This document shows positions 1 to 13,600 of a stretch of DNA of 64,000 nucleotides, piece by piece. Below the pieces are notes generated by a model. It saw nothing but the letters and a program-made list of their open reading frames with translations. It did no database searches and was not told where the DNA came from. Each line of letters opens with the position of its first letter. The stretch's first letter is position 1. This DNA comes from Nansenia antarctica (lineage: Eukaryota; Chordata; Actinopteri; Argentiniformes; Microstomatidae), in contig OZ022339.1 of the NCBI GenBank assembly GCA_963989245.1, positions 26,451,285-26,515,284 of the forward strand. The letters run 5' to 3'. The position numbers and the translations under genes are program-made.

Positions 1-591
1 CAGACCTTGCATGACCTGCTCAGCCTGGAGTCCCACAGCCACAACGATGTCATGCTCACCCAGTCCGATCCGCTCATGTCACAAGCGAGCGCCTCGATCA
101 CTTCCCAGAACTTCCGTCGTAACGCCATGCTGCTTCGCAAGGACCCGATGATGTTGAACTCATCAGCTAGTGCCGCTGCTGGTCAGCTAGCGCCGAGTTC
201 TTCGATGCCCGGTTGGCGAGCTGGCTTGTCAACCTCTGTCAACGGAGGCTTGGCCTTAAGTTGTGACGCGGACCATCAGGATGGCAAGAAGAATCTACAG
301 CAGTCTCCCAGCAAGACCACTTCTATGCAGCTTGGTTCTGGTATCAATAACAGCAGGAGCCCCCTGCACATGGCTGCTCAGGTTGGCTTCCCCACGGAGC
401 TGGACCTGGATGTCTTTAATGCTAGTCTTGAGTGTGATATAGACACCATAATCCGTAATGAACTGATGGATGCTGATTGCCTAGACTTGAGTTTTGACAC
501 TCACCTCATGTCTGCCCAGAATGCTAACATTAGCACAGGGAGCTTCTCCAGCTCCAAACAAACCTCATCCCAAAGCTGGGTTCCCAGCTGA
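1..591 (+). CDS. foxo3: FOXO3 forkhead transcription factor, C-terminal part (partial)
   Basis: The reading frame is open from base 1 to a stop at 589-591 and gives about 196 residues that match the C-terminal transactivation region of FOXO3. FOXO3 is a nuclear forkhead factor restrained by insulin/AKT signalling and active in stress resistance, apoptosis and cell-cycle arrest. Visible family blocks are TQSDPLMSQAS, RRNAMLLRKDPMM, the acidic FDLD-like block LDLDVFNASLECDIDTIIRNELMDAD (at about 400-480; the conserved transactivation/CBP-binding segment) and the terminal SSQSWVPS. The forkhead domain and the start lie left of the window. The last coding exon of FOXO genes is large and uninterrupted, which fits the absence of introns here. 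Teleosts have foxo3a and foxo3b and I cannot tell which this is. Confidence 0.95.
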   Translation, partial: QTLHDLLSLESHSHNDVMLTQSDPLMSQASASITSQNFRRNAMLLRKDPMMLNSSASAAAGQLAPSSSMPGWRAGLSTSVNGGLALSCDADHQDGKKNLQQSPSKTTSMQLGSGINNSRSPLHMAAQVGFPTELDLDVFNASLECDIDTIIRNELMDADCLDLSFDTHLMSAQNANISTGSFSSSKQTSSQSWVPS

Positions 592-3100
592 GGAGTTCAC
601 TCTTAGGCTGGGCTGTACCAACATGGTTCTGCATTACATTTACTGGATTAAATTAAGGTTTATCTACTAATCCTGTTGCACCAAACTATAAACCTATCTT
701 AAATGTAGTTTGAATTTCATCTTGATTTAAATCTAAACCTCTGGTAATCCAGGTTTAATTTCCACTTAAACCTAGATTAAATTCACCAGTAAATTTAAAC
801 CTAGTTTAAACCTGGATTAGCAATTATATTTAAACCACCCTTGGAGGAGGTTTATGTTAGGTTTATTTGCTTTAATTACAACATGGCCGCATATCTTCCC
901 TGTGCAATGCCTCTCTGATTAATTTTGAACCTAGATTTACTAAACCTAGATTAAGCCTAAACCAGGATTAATCTAATCCATGTTGGTGCAACCCAGCCTT
1001 AAAGTAGAGCAGTAGAGAGTGGATATAGCAATGCAGGTGAGCTTTCACTGTCATGCATAGAGCAACTGAAGGGAATAAAAATGTATTTATATGGGGGAGT
1101 GTGGTAGTATAGCAGGGCTAAGTGTGATGATTTTCTTTTATCAGACGTTACAATTTTGGTACTGTATTTTTGAAGTGTCTAAAACGCATGGTGATGAAGT
1201 TCTTGTAACCCATATTTCAGAACAGGAGGTTTGAACAAGAGTTGTAGTACTTAACTGTCAGGACAGTGTAACCATCAGTGTTATCATAAGTGGGATATTA
1301 GGGGTAATTGTGAAATAAATGTGAAAAAGACAAGTCTCAGGGACATCCTTATGACGTGGTGAACTGTAACACTGATATGAAAGTGTTGTATTTACCCTGC
1401 TTTCCATTTTATATTCTTATCTATACAGGATGAACCAACACAATGTTTTTGCCAAACCAGCTGTCTGTCTTTTGAGGATGACGGCCGAGTGTTTACAGAA
1501 CAAGTGTCAGAGAATGTTACTATTATAGATGATACTTGATAAAAAGCTTTCATGTTTTAAGTTCCCATCAGCAAAATAAGTGGAAAAGAGAGAATTTTAT
1601 GTTATGAAACGCCTTGCATCAATGCACCATTTCATGCACCAATGTTCTAAACGTTTAGTTGTGAGGTGTGAGATTATCTACATGTGTGATATTGTATGTA
1701 ATGTTTAAGTTTTGTTTTGTAGACATTTCCTCCTATACAGATTTGGTGTTAAATGTTCCTCATTCAAAAGGTGCATTTTGTTAGCTCATGTTTTTGAGCT
1801 GTTTCTGTTGCAGGTCCTTGCCTACCTTGCCCCTCCTTCATAGTGGAAAAATCAACAAAAATAAAGAATACACAAGATTCGGTACAGTGGTTTAGAACGC
1901 TACATTAGCAGTTTCTTATTCTCAAATGTGAAACCCCAAGATTCTGTTTTAAAATGATGTGTGGTGCTATGAAAGAAGAAATGATTTTAATATTCTCTAG
2001 GGCCGCATTGTTCACCTCCCTTTGATATCTGTACTATAACAGGTGCTGAAAGAAGTGTTTAATCCTATAAAACAATCTTTCAATGAGCAAAAGGTGCATG
2101 GTAAATTTAAAAGATGGCCATTTTAGGTATAAGGAATGAAAAACTAATGTCTTGAATGTTGCCAAATTCATTCTGTGTTTGAGAAATCCAGTGGAATCAC
2201 AAAAATGTCCTTTTCAAGTTGTGTTGGTGGGAATAGGTGACACTGTATGCAACTGCTCCAATAGTTGATGGCGAAACAATCACTGTCAGCAGAAATGGTA
2301 CTGGATTTCTGTCACGGTTTTCCTATAAAAACAAGAGGATTAACGTGAACATTGAGTTTAATTGAATCACCAATCGGTCTACTTAGTATCATTAGTTATT
2401 TTGTTCAAAAAAATTACAGCTACTACACCCTAAACTGATATTCCAGGGAAAATATGTTTACCTAATAAATAGGAAATTAAGCATTTACACATCATACATG
2501 TGGATACTGTGTATATTTATGGATAGGTTTGTGTTTGCATTTGTTTGTGTTTGAACATCCACTCATACATCATAGACCAAATGAAAGAGCATTGATGAAT
2601 GACAGAAATGGCACAATACTCTACCAGAATGTTTACCTAATCAGATTGTATTTAAAAGATTCCATACTGAACCAGAAGCAATATATTATACTCCAGCCTT
2701 CCAAGAAGAAGACACAAGTTCTTGGCTCTGCAGAATACTAGTCATTTACCCTGCATATTAATTATAACACAGCTCATACAGTAATTGCTGTTGTGTGGCA
2801 AACATTATTGACTTGAGTTATTCAAAACATATTACTCCAAAAACGTCAGTTTACAGTTTGGGTGTGTTATCATTGCACAGATTATTACAAATGTTGGCAA
2901 ATTCATGTGAAAATTAAGAGAGACTTCCAGATCTCAGAACAACCCTCACTGCCAATGGCCATACCCCCCCCTCCCCCCGCTGGTCCTACACATTGTGTCA
3001 CTACTTGATGTTGACATTTCCTTGTGTATTTCCACTTTGGATTTAATGTAGGTTGTATAAGAAATGGTGCATGTAAATAAAGCTTGGTGAAGCACTATTG
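592..3100 (+). other. foxo3: foxo3 3' untranslated region
   Basis: AT-rich non-coding sequence follows the foxo3 stop. A canonical AATAAA poly(A) signal lies at 3076-3081 and an earlier one near 1860, so alternative 3' ends are possible. FOXO3 transcripts are known for long 3'UTRs. Short open frames here (for example 2529-2741) look random. A MITE occupies 606-998. Confidence 0.6.
606..998. mobile_element. Harbinger-type MITE in foxo3 3'UTR
   Basis: The left end GGCTGGGCTGTACCAACATG and the right end are inverted copies of each other (GGCTGGGTTGCACCAACATG when reversed). The element is flanked by TTA on both sides (603-605 and 999-1001). A 3-bp TTA/TWA duplication is typical of PIF/Harbinger elements. 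The interior is packed with AAACCTAGATTAA-like words in both orientations, so the RNA could fold. Confidence 0.75.
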
Positions 3101-4205
3101 TCTTTGGGTTTTTTAATATCATTTTATTTTGTCTTGATTGTTTATTATTAAATTAAATGCCATTACATAGGAATCCATTGTTGCTGCCCATAGAACAGAG
3201 TAGCCTTCAGTAGTCCAAAATATCTCAGGGTTTCAGAGACACAAAGGAAACTCCGGTCTGTAAGAGCTGTATTCTGTTTCTCACCTACCTGTACACTAGA
3301 TACCTATACACTAGAGATATCCTGCAAAGAAATGGTTGCTAGGGTGACGTGTCATCTTAAATGCTACCAGATTTTGTTGAAATTCAGTCTCTTCAAGTGC
3401 TCCTGTTCACAGCAGACTAAATTCATTATTGTAACGAGTCATCTTTCAGCCATGAAATGGATCTCCTGTACTGGCATTGCCATTCATGGTTATCACAGCA
3501 TCTCTCCTTCCATCTGCCAAGGAATTATGCAATATAATGTCCTGTGCACTTATTGGTAGGAGATGCACCTTGGTGAAAAAAATCATATTGGATATGAAAA
3601 TTGTGCATGTTATGCTATTTAATACAGAAAGGTAAATATTGGTAGGAAAAAACAACAACTTATTATATATGCACACAAAAAAAACACTGATTAAATTGTA
3701 AGAGCATAAGAAATTAAACACCCTGAAAAATAACATCATGATAGAATAAAGTCCCTGATGGAGTTCTAGAGCCCTCTACAGTAGAAACATTTGATTTGAT
3801 TTGAGAACATAGGCGCAAAAGTAACATTAACTTCAGTATTTTCTTTTGGATGCCTTCTAGTTCTCTGCTTTGAGCAGTCTACGTTATGGGTGCAGCTGAA
3901 GGAAGGAAGAGGAGGAGGGGGAGGAGGGGAAGCCCTGTTGAGATGCCTGCAGTCTCCATGGATACTTATGGCAACAAGCTGGAGTGAGGAATGACTTGGC
4001 TGCCCTTCCCCAGAGCTTCCATTCAAGGCAAGTCTTTCATTTTGCTAGTCTTCTACAGAAACTTAAGCATCAAATTAAATCCTACATACACTCAAAACTA
4101 CAATGTCTTTATCCTGAAATGTGTGTAGTGGTGGTTTTTGTTTTTATTTAGTTTTATGATTGTGTCATTGCAACCTTTAGAGGGTCTCCAGGAGCTACGG
4201 GTAGT
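3100..4205. other. foxo3-ccdc162 intergenic region with candidate RFX X-box
   Basis: No gene was recognised here. GTCTCCATGGATAC at 3952-3965, about 240 bp before the ccdc162 start codon, matches the RFX X-box consensus GTYNCCATRGYAAC at 12 of 14 positions. A weaker similar site is GTTGCTAGGGTGAC near 3334. A GGAGGAGGGG purine tract lies at about 3900-3930. This is probably the ccdc162 promoter. Confidence 0.45.
3952..3965 (+). promoter_or_regulatory. Candidate RFX X-box upstream of ccdc162
   Basis: The 14-mer GTCTCCATGGATAC fits the RFX X-box consensus with two mismatches in the right half-site. RFX factors switch on ciliary genes. Position (about 240 bp before the start codon) and family hints make it plausible. 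It is a single motif match with no functional evidence. Confidence 0.4.
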
Positions 4206-4569
4206 ATGTCCGTGTACAAACCTTCCTCCACTGCTAAGGTGGAGCAGAAGGAGGCAGAATTGTCGGCCCAACTTTCAGCTCTCAGGGCAGAGTTAGAAGA
4301 GAATGGATTTTCGCAGGGAACACCCTCAAAATCTTATTGGTATGTGGCCACTGACACTGAATAATTTAAAATGATCTATTGGCTTTTGCATGTTTTTGGA
4401 TGACCTCTTTTCTATCGTTACTTATTTGGGCATTATCTTTTCTAGCTCTGTTCCCACTCCAAAGGATGTGTCCTACTTCCGCATGGAGAGAGAGAAGGTC
4501 CTCAGGAGAGGCCTGCAGGTGAGACTAGAGACATTTATAAGTTGTCGTATTGTCTGGAAGCTGCAAGAC

Positions 4570-4604
<35 letters not shown>

Positions 4605-7600
4605 TTGGATTTGTATAGCACCTTTCATAAAACCCAAGGACGCTTTACAATTCTAGAGGAAAATGGTCAGACAGACAAAACAGAAAACAAACAAAACAAA
4701 ACAGAAACAGTGACTAGGGGCCAAAAGCCTTGGTGAACAGATGGGTTTTAAGGGCTGATTTGAAGGAGTCCAGACTTACCCTGTGCTACCTATTACCACT
4801 GCCTAGTTATATTCAAAGTTTGCTGACCCACCAGAAACCTGTCTATTAGCTTTCGGTTTTGTCAAATAAACATGAATCTACACAATTTGCAGTCTGCGTG
4901 TCAAATAAAACCACAAAAAACCAACTGTCATTATTGGACCTCAGGACCAGTTGTGATTTGTTTGATTAGTTATACGCAGGTTTGTCTGTGAGTTTCAGGT
5001 GGCTGAAGCGCTGCCAGTGGCTTCACAGGCTCAGGTGATGCAGAGGGAGTTGGACAGCTGCCTCAGCCTGGAATACACACCTGAGAGTCTGCCTCCTCTG
5101 CTACACCAGGTAATCTGAAAACACATGGAAGTACAGTACAATCAGTAGATGTGCATATGTTACGGTACATGTGGGAATACGGTACATGTGGGAAAACTAG
5201 GGTTAGGGTTAGGTGCTAGGGTGCTACGGTTAGGGTTAGGGTTAGGGGTAGGGGTAGGGTTAGGATTAGGGTTAGGGTTAGACATGCCAGCATGTACCAA
5301 GTCGACGTAGCACCTAACCCTAACCCTAGTTTTCCCACATGTACCGTATTCCCACATGTACCGTAACACATACATACCCAAATATTGTGTCATTGAGATG
5401 ATCCAATATCTTTTATGGATTGCATTGATATTGTTGATATTTTCCTCTGTAAATACAGTACTATATACTGTACGTACATAAAGTCATAGCCTCTTTCAGT
5501 CTGGGTTGACAGTGTAACACACAGAGTTAACACTACAACAGCCGTGTCTATTTTACCTACTAGTAGAACCGCCTTGGGGGTCAAATAGACCCCCCTTTTA
5601 GAATGTAAATCTGCTATTTACACACTAGAGTGCGCTTCTTCTTTTAGCCTGCCTCCTACACAGAAAAACTGCAAAACAGCTTTATACTATCTTATCCTGA
5701 AGTGATTTTGAAAATGTAAGGATACTGGGTGGTAGAACGCACATATCTAGGAAAGGTCATGAAAGGAGGGTCCTGAAATTTGATCGAGTGCAAAGATATA
5801 AAAAAAGAATTAATCACAGGGGTTAATCACGGCTCTTCTAGTGTTAAATACTGACCATTTACACAAATGCTTTTTCTTCTAGTTTTATGCAGACCGATCC
5901 TATCAGTTGGCACAGAACAAATATCTCCTCATGCTGAGATGGAGGAGGTTCTGTCGCCATTCTCACGTCATTGACAAGCTGTACCCCAGTTACAAGGTAA
6001 CATATAGTTTTTAACACTATAACAGACCCCTGTGAGTAAAGAAAACATTTATATCTTTGCACTCGATCAAATTGCTGTATTTTTTAATAATGTATGTAAA
6101 GCACTTTGAATTGCCCCTGTTGTATGAAATTTGTAAATTTTGACAAAAATTGAGATATAACCTTATAATTCTAACGTCATGAAATAAACTTGCCTTTCCC
6201 TTGCCTTCGTCATCAGGACCAAGTCTCATACTTGGTGAGTGAATACGAGGATGCAGTTCAGCGGGCTCGTAGGCTGGCCGTGTCCAGGGAGAAGGTGTTG
6301 ACAGGCCGGGGGAACCCCATCAACGTGGTCACCCAGGAGGATGTGGTCATCTACCTGAAATGGCTGGTCTGCCACCTCCACTCGGTCAAGACCATCCACC
6401 ACTTCTTGCGAGTAAGTAAGGCTGTTCAGAGAGACCACGGCTCAGTCTGCTTCCTTACATGTGTAGACAAATTGGTACATTTGATGCCTTGCGGATTACA
6501 AATCAAGTTCACACTATATGGTGTGGCTGTGGCGCAGGAGGTAGAGCTGCCATCTAATGATCGCAAGGTTGGCAGATCGGCGGTTCGAGCCCCGGCTGGC
6601 CACGTGTCGAAGTGTCCTTGGGCAAGACACTGAACCCCAAATTGCTCCCAGTGAGCGGGGCCGGCGCCTTGCATGGTAGCTTGCTGCCATTGGTGTGTGA
6701 ATGTGTGTGTGAATGGGTGAATGAGAGGCCGTTGTAAAGCACGTTGGATAAAGGCGCTATGTAAGTGCAGGCCATTTACCATTTACCATTTGGTGTGTTA
6801 CAGGTACTCCATTATATTCCAGCTTGTGAAAGGAAGGATAAAGATGTGACAAGGATGACCAGGGAGGAGACAAGGGTGACCAGGGAGGTTTACAGCAGGA
6901 CAGATGTGACCTGTACTTCCAACTCATCTGGGGAAACTCCGACCAGAAGCCAATATCCAGCAGGTAAGAACCAACCCTTACCCCTCAATGTCTAGATTTA
7001 AATGGCGTAGGTGGCAGTAGTGTGTTTGTTTGTGTGTGTGTGTGTTGTGGTGGAACTTCAGCATACACATCACTGTTTTGTCTGTACTCTGTTCTCCTGT
7101 GTCCCTGGGACGTTTTGTTGTCACATGGGCATTTACAGAGGACCTGGAACAGTATACGTCGTCGGTTCTGAACCACATAGTGAACTGCACCAACTCAGTC
7201 ACCGTGGACAAACGGGTCCGGGTCTACCCCAACACGAAGCCATGGATGACTGGGAAGGTCCAAAAACTGATAAATGAGAGGGACAACGCCTTCTTCGCAG
7301 GGAAGCGCACACCGCTGTACAGCTCCACCAGGGCCAACCTAAAGCGCGGCATCAAAGCGGCCAAGGCAGAGCACAGAGAGAAGATTGAGGAATGCCTCCT
7401 GAGCAACGACTCCAGGCGGATGTGGCAGGGGGTTCAGCAGATGACAAACTTCAGAGCCAACAGGCTCACAGCCGCAGAGGACGACCCCCTGCTGGCGGGA
7501 AAGCTGAACACCTTCTACGCCCGGTTCGACGAGGGGCGAACGGAGGTAACCACAACACAAACACCACTCTCTCCAGCTCTCAGCAGCCTCACCCTCACAG

Positions 7601-10600
7601 AGCATGAGGTGAGACGCGTACTGAAGGCGGTGGACCCCAGGAAAGCCTCGGGGCCGGATGGCGTCCTGGGACGGGTGCTGAGAGACTGCGCCGACCAGCT
7701 GGCCGGGGTTTTCACCAACATCTTTAACCAGTCCCTGTCCCAGGCCACCGTCCCACCCTGCCTGAAAACCTCAACTATCATCCCAGTCCCGAAGAAAAGC
7801 ACGGTGAGCTGCCTAAACGACTACCGCCCGGTGGCACTCACACCAATCATCATGAAGTGCTTCGAGAAACTAGTCCGGGCCCACATACTCACACGCCTCC
7901 CAACCTGGATCCATACCAGTTCGCCTACAGAGCCCACAGGTCCACAGAGGACGCCATAGCGACGACTCTCCACGCCACTCTATCCCACCTGGAGAGGGGA
8001 AACAGCTACGCGAGACTGCTCTTCGTGGACTTCAGCTCCGCCTTCAACACCATCCTTCCAGACAGGCTAGTGACCAAACTACTAGACCTGGGTCTATCAC
8101 ACTCTATATGTGCGTGGATCAAGGACTTCCTGACCGACCGCCCCCAGAGGGTGCGGGTGGGCCCCCACACCTCCACAGCCCTCAGCCTCAGCACTGGGTC
8201 CCCCCAGGGCTGCGTGCTAAGCCCCATCCTCTACAACCTCTACACCCACGACTTCACCCCCGTCCACCCCAGCAACTACATCGTAAAGTTTGCAGACGAC
8301 ACCACCGTGGTGGGATGTATCTCGGGGGGGGACGAGGCGGCGTACAGGGATGAGGTAGAGCAACTGAGCAAGCTGTGCAAGGTTAACAACCTGCTGCTAA
8401 ACAAGTCAAAGACCCAGGAATTCATCGTAGACTTCAGGAGGAAAAAGACCGAGATCCAGCCCCTGCTCATCGACGGAGAGAGCGTGGAGAGAGTCTCAAC
8501 CCTCCGATTCCTGGGACACCACATGCGGGATGACCTGGCCTGGAAGGACAACACAAAAGGCACCATCAAGAGGGCACAACAGCGGCTATACACCCTGAGA
8601 TGCCTCAGGAAAGAACACAACAAGCAGGAGATACTGGTGGCCTTCTACCACGGCGCAGTGGAGAGCATCCTCACCTACGGCATCTCCAACTGGTTCCACA
8701 GCTGCACAACAGCGGAGAGAAACGCGCTACAGAGAGTCGTGAGAACAGCACAGAAGATCACCGGCGCCCCCCTCCCCTCTCTGGAAGAGCTGTACAACAC
8801 ACGCTGTCTCAGGAAGGCCTCCAAGATCTCCAGGGACCCAACCCACCCTGGGCACGTACACTTTGTCAAGCTGCCCTCGAACAGGAGGTACAGGACCCCG
8901 GCCGCTAAGACAAACAGACTGAAGGACTGCTTCTACCACAGGGCCGTCAAGGCCCTGAACACAGAAAAGGCCTAAGTTCTGGGCCCAGGACAGTCCGGAC
9001 GGATTGTATGGCAGCTAGTGCTGAGGCACAAACATGTACATTTTCAAGCCTGCAAACTGTGACACTTTAAAATAATGTGAAAAAATACTTTTGTGCAATA
9101 TGACAACCCTAGTTGACTATCTGTGCAGTATAGTTCAGTGGATTGTGTACATAGCCTTTATTGATGTAAACCAGCTCCTTACCTTCTTGTGATTTTATGC
9201 TTTTATGCTTTTTCTAAAATGTGTTTTTTTCCCTTTCCTAACACCAGGGGAGCCACCCCTCCTAAATTTCATTGTTTGGTACCTGTACTGTAGCAATGAC
9301 AAATAAAGTCCATTCCATTCCATTCCATACAGAATGTAGACTTGTAGAGGGTTCATCACTGTTTCTACAACAGCATGTTTGGATACTGGATTCTGATTGG
9401 CTAGCAACAGTGGTAAATATCTCAACAACCTTCAGTTCAGACCGCATTTCCAGTATCAATGCGCCTCCCAATCAATCTGATAAGAACACCTGTGCTGACC
9501 TACAATGCAATCGTGGATCTTGTTTATGGGACTATATTCTGTGGCGGAAGGATATATGCATTCTGAATACGATGAATGATTGTAAGTACATGAATTTAAT
9601 GTTACAACTGTGTATTTATTTTTTATATTATGTGGTGGCTGTTGTAGAAAAGCAATTGACCATTGGAGGGCGGGGGTTGTGGAGTCATTTACCACTGTAC
9701 AGGGTTTTCCTACTCGGCTTCGCCTCGTGCCACAACCCTGTACCAGTGGTAAATGAGTCCACAACCCTGTACCAGTGGTAAATGAGTCCACAACCCCCTT
9801 CCTCTCATGGTACATTGCCTCCTTTGTCTGTGTTTTATCCTCCTTAAATTCATAGGGTTCCTGGAACCTGGTTTTTGTAAGAGCTGTACTTTGTGAGTTG
9901 CGTTACGATTCCATATCTGAGGTTGGATAAGCCCAGCTCCGGAGTTGCAGACCATGTGTACTTCAATAAATGACCAATACTTAGATTTAAAGTTACTATC
10001 TTGAGTCTTATTAAATCCACAACAGTTTGTGTGTGTGTGTGTGTGTGTATGTGTGTGTGTGTGTGTGTGTGTGTTTGCGTGTGTTTATGGGTGTATAATT
10101 GTTTAATCTCGATGACCTCTCCCCATAGAGATGGCTAATGACGTTCCTATGCACTCTGTGAAACTGGAGGAGTTTGGTGCAGAACTCCAATCCCTGCTCT
10201 CTTATTTCCACCTGCCCTACGGCACCCACAACATCAATACCACTGCAGATGAGATGGAGCTCTTTAGCATGGTACTATCATTGTTTGAGCTTCACAATAA
10301 TCCTCTATTGCACATATCGTGAGCTTAGAATTATAAGGTTCTATCTTCGTTTAGGGTAGTTCAGAGATATTGAGCGTCAAGGTTTTTACATTCCATTATG
10401 TTTGGTGAGATGGAACCTTTGTATTTTATTAATTACTAACTAAACATTTTAAAAATAACACCACACAGGCATTAATAAACACCTAATGGATCAGATTATG
10501 TAAAAAACAAAATTTTGACCAAAAATGGAAATAGAACCTTATAATTCTAACGTCACGATATACCTATTAGATTGTCCTATTGGATTGTGGACCGCCTGTT

Positions 10601-13600
10601 GGAAGATTCAATGTATTCCATATTCTTTGTGTTTTGTAAGGTCTTACGGGAGTTCAAGATCATCTTCAGAAAGCAGGAGGTGAGGAAGACCTTCCTCCAG
10701 TACGATGGTACTCAGGCCCTGGAGGCTCAGTGGGGGAGGAAGGGCGCCAACATGGCACTCAGGAAAGAAGCCAACTGGACCTCCTTCATTCAGGTCTGGA
10801 GTGAGAGGCCCCTGTCCCGTCCTCTCCTGTGCAGTACTTGCAAATTCTTAGTTAGGTCCTCTTGTGTTAACCAGAGTTAACCAGTACCAGTGTTAATTAG
10901 AACTAAGTATTGTCATATTAGTAATACATCTTTTTGCACATCATTTTAGGCAGATAAAAGAGTGCAGTGGTTGATGAGGCTAATGGTTTCTCTTCTCATA
11001 ACAATAAACAAACAGATTAAGCCCAAGCGTGATCCCTGGCAACAGAAAATAGCCACAAAGCTGAAGGAACTGAAGTCTTTTGATGAGCTACTGAGAATGC
11101 ACGGCAGGTTCCTCCAGGTAAAGATGTGCCAATCACAACCACCACAACTCCCCATACAGTTTACTTAACCCTACAATAGCCATGAGGGGCCATTTGAACC
11201 CTGTGAGTAAACAGAAATGTTATATCTTTGCACTCTATCAAATTTCAGAACCCTCCTTTCATGACTTGCCCTAGATATGTGCGTTCTACCACCCAGTATC
11301 CTTACATTTTCAAAATCACATCAGGATAAGCTAATATAACGCTATTTTGCAGTTTTTCTGTGTAGGAAGCAGGCTAATTTACAAGCGTCCAACTAGTGGT
11401 CGTTGTGTGTAAATAGCAGCTTGAGCATTGTAAAGAGCGGCTCTTTTAGTAGGTAAAAAAGGCACGGCTGTTCTAGTGTTAAGCATCTCTACATTAAAAA
11501 AATTAAAATTAAAATATGCATCAATGTTTGAGTACAAAAGAAGAATATATGTTCATATTCACTTTACTTAACACATTACCCAGCGTCACCTCTGACCTCT
11601 CTCTCTGAGCCTTAGGTGTCAGATCCAGTCCGAGTGACAGAAGCCCTGCGGGGACATGCTGCCCAAATCTGTGACCCGCAGGTCGTTGGGGCCTCATCAG
11701 CCACCTCTCATCCCAGTACAGGACATAACACCTCTCAGATCTGGACAAGCATTTACAACAATGCAACTATTTCCCAGGTCCATATTCTGTACACTGCCAT
11801 ACAGTATATCTTAAGTCTTAAGTTATGGGTGCTTCTTTCTCTACAAAGAAAAGTTAGAAGTTATATTAACATATTCATACAGTATATTAAGTTATATATA
11901 AGTTATTTAAAAAGTTATATAGAGCCAAACATCTTAATTTTTTTTTGCATTTTGCATGTCTGGGTTTATAATAACAGTCAGGTGCATTTTTCCTGTTAGG
12001 AATCCAACGTGAATCATGTAAGTGGTTCATCATCTAGACGTGGAGGCAGTGAAGGACAGGATAAAAGGAAAAGCAAAACCCCTTCACTAGTGACAAAAAA
12101 TGAAAGGTACTGTATTATATTATTCACCTAATTATTATTATTATTATTATTATTATTGTTATTATTATTCTCAGGGAATGCTTGTTTCATCTTAAACATT
12201 AGTTTCATCCAATTAAAATGATTTCGTTTTTGCATTATTGTTTGATATCGTATATCGTATCTATTCTGAAACATCTTGAAACATCATTCCTTTGCTTTCC
12301 ATCGAACCTCTCGTCCTCTTCCATCCACAGCTATAGCTACATGAGCAGCATGCAGCTACTGGGACTGGATGAATGTCCAGAGGAGGGTCCCACAGATCCT
12401 ACCATGACCAAGGGTGCATACCTGTCCCTCATTCACCTCCGCCACCTTAAGATCAGGGAGCTGCAGGTGAGGCACACAGCATAGTCTGCTACCAAATGAT
12501 GGTGATGTTAAAACTGCATTCATTGTCCAGTCATGTTCAACAGAAAGTGTTGTTCATTAACACAAAATGTTGAACACTTTTCTGCATTCAAAGCAAATCA
12601 TGTATTGCTTCAACAAGGATAAACTATTGCCGTTCTCACGTGATTTTGAGCCTTCCTCGTCCCCCGTAGCGTGTCTCTTTGGGGGTGCTGAACTACCTGC
12701 ACTCTGTGGAGAGGAGCCTGACCTTCGACACGGCTGGCCTGCGCATGGAGGGAGGAGAGCTGGTCAGCAGTGCGGAGGAGACAGGCTGGATGAACGCAGC
12801 CAGAGGGGGAGGGGGGACAGCAGGTGGCCTGGGGTCGCAGCAATACTGCCATAACACTCCTGTGGACTACAAGGTGAGGAGGCATCACTAACATTGTGTA
12901 CTTGTAGGAGTCTCTAGGCACAGAGGGAGGTCGACACAGAGGACTGGTTTGAGACAAGCGTTTTATTGCGCTGTACAGCTCAGCACGTCACTGACTTGCT
13001 GGCGGAATTGACTTTGGAAAAATAATAAACACAAACAAATAATTATACGCCCTTTCGGGACTCGGTCGCATACACCCCTTTCGGGCTCGGCTCGCTCGCT
13101 CGGTACAGTGTCTCTCTCTCCTGGGCATGTACTCTCTCTCCCGTTCACTGCTAGGGGGAACAAACACACACAGGTTAAAAAGACAGGCTGGATGCTGAGG
13201 CTGATTACTGACACATGTCCGTAATCAGCCCCGTCATCCACCCTCCACCACAGTCTGGCTCCACCTGCAGGCCAGAACGCTCCATGCTCCCCACAGTACT
13301 ATATGACATCAATGCCATTATCTGAGAGGAAATTCTATTCTAAACCTTCGTGCTGGGATTCTTGTGGGCTATTTGTCGAAGGTTTAAGCGGGAATGTGCT
13401 TTTTAGATACTTTATTTTTAATTTTTATAACGACAGGTTCACTGCTCGGAATTCATGGAGTTTCAAGAGGTGGAGAACTTACACGATTTCTACAGTAGTG
13501 AGGAGGGGTTACTTCACACCCAGGACCAGAGAGGGCTGTACATAGTGTATGATGTCGCTCTGAGGGACTTTGAGGAACTGGAGCTCATGTTGACCCTGCT

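Noticed and set aside
2529..2741. 70-codon frame in the foxo3 3'UTR
   Set aside because: No domain, no coding bias, and inside an AT-rich UTR.
5200..5340. Chromosome end or true interstitial telomere
   Set aside because: The repeats are short, degenerate and enclosed by inverted arms inside a gene intron.
6554..6782. Frames such as MVNGLHL and QWRQAAMQGAG found at several places
   Set aside because: They are translations of V-SINE copies, not conserved genes.
7392..8227. Additional frames on both strands over the LINE
   Set aside because: They are shadows of the reverse transcriptase frame in GC-rich sequence.
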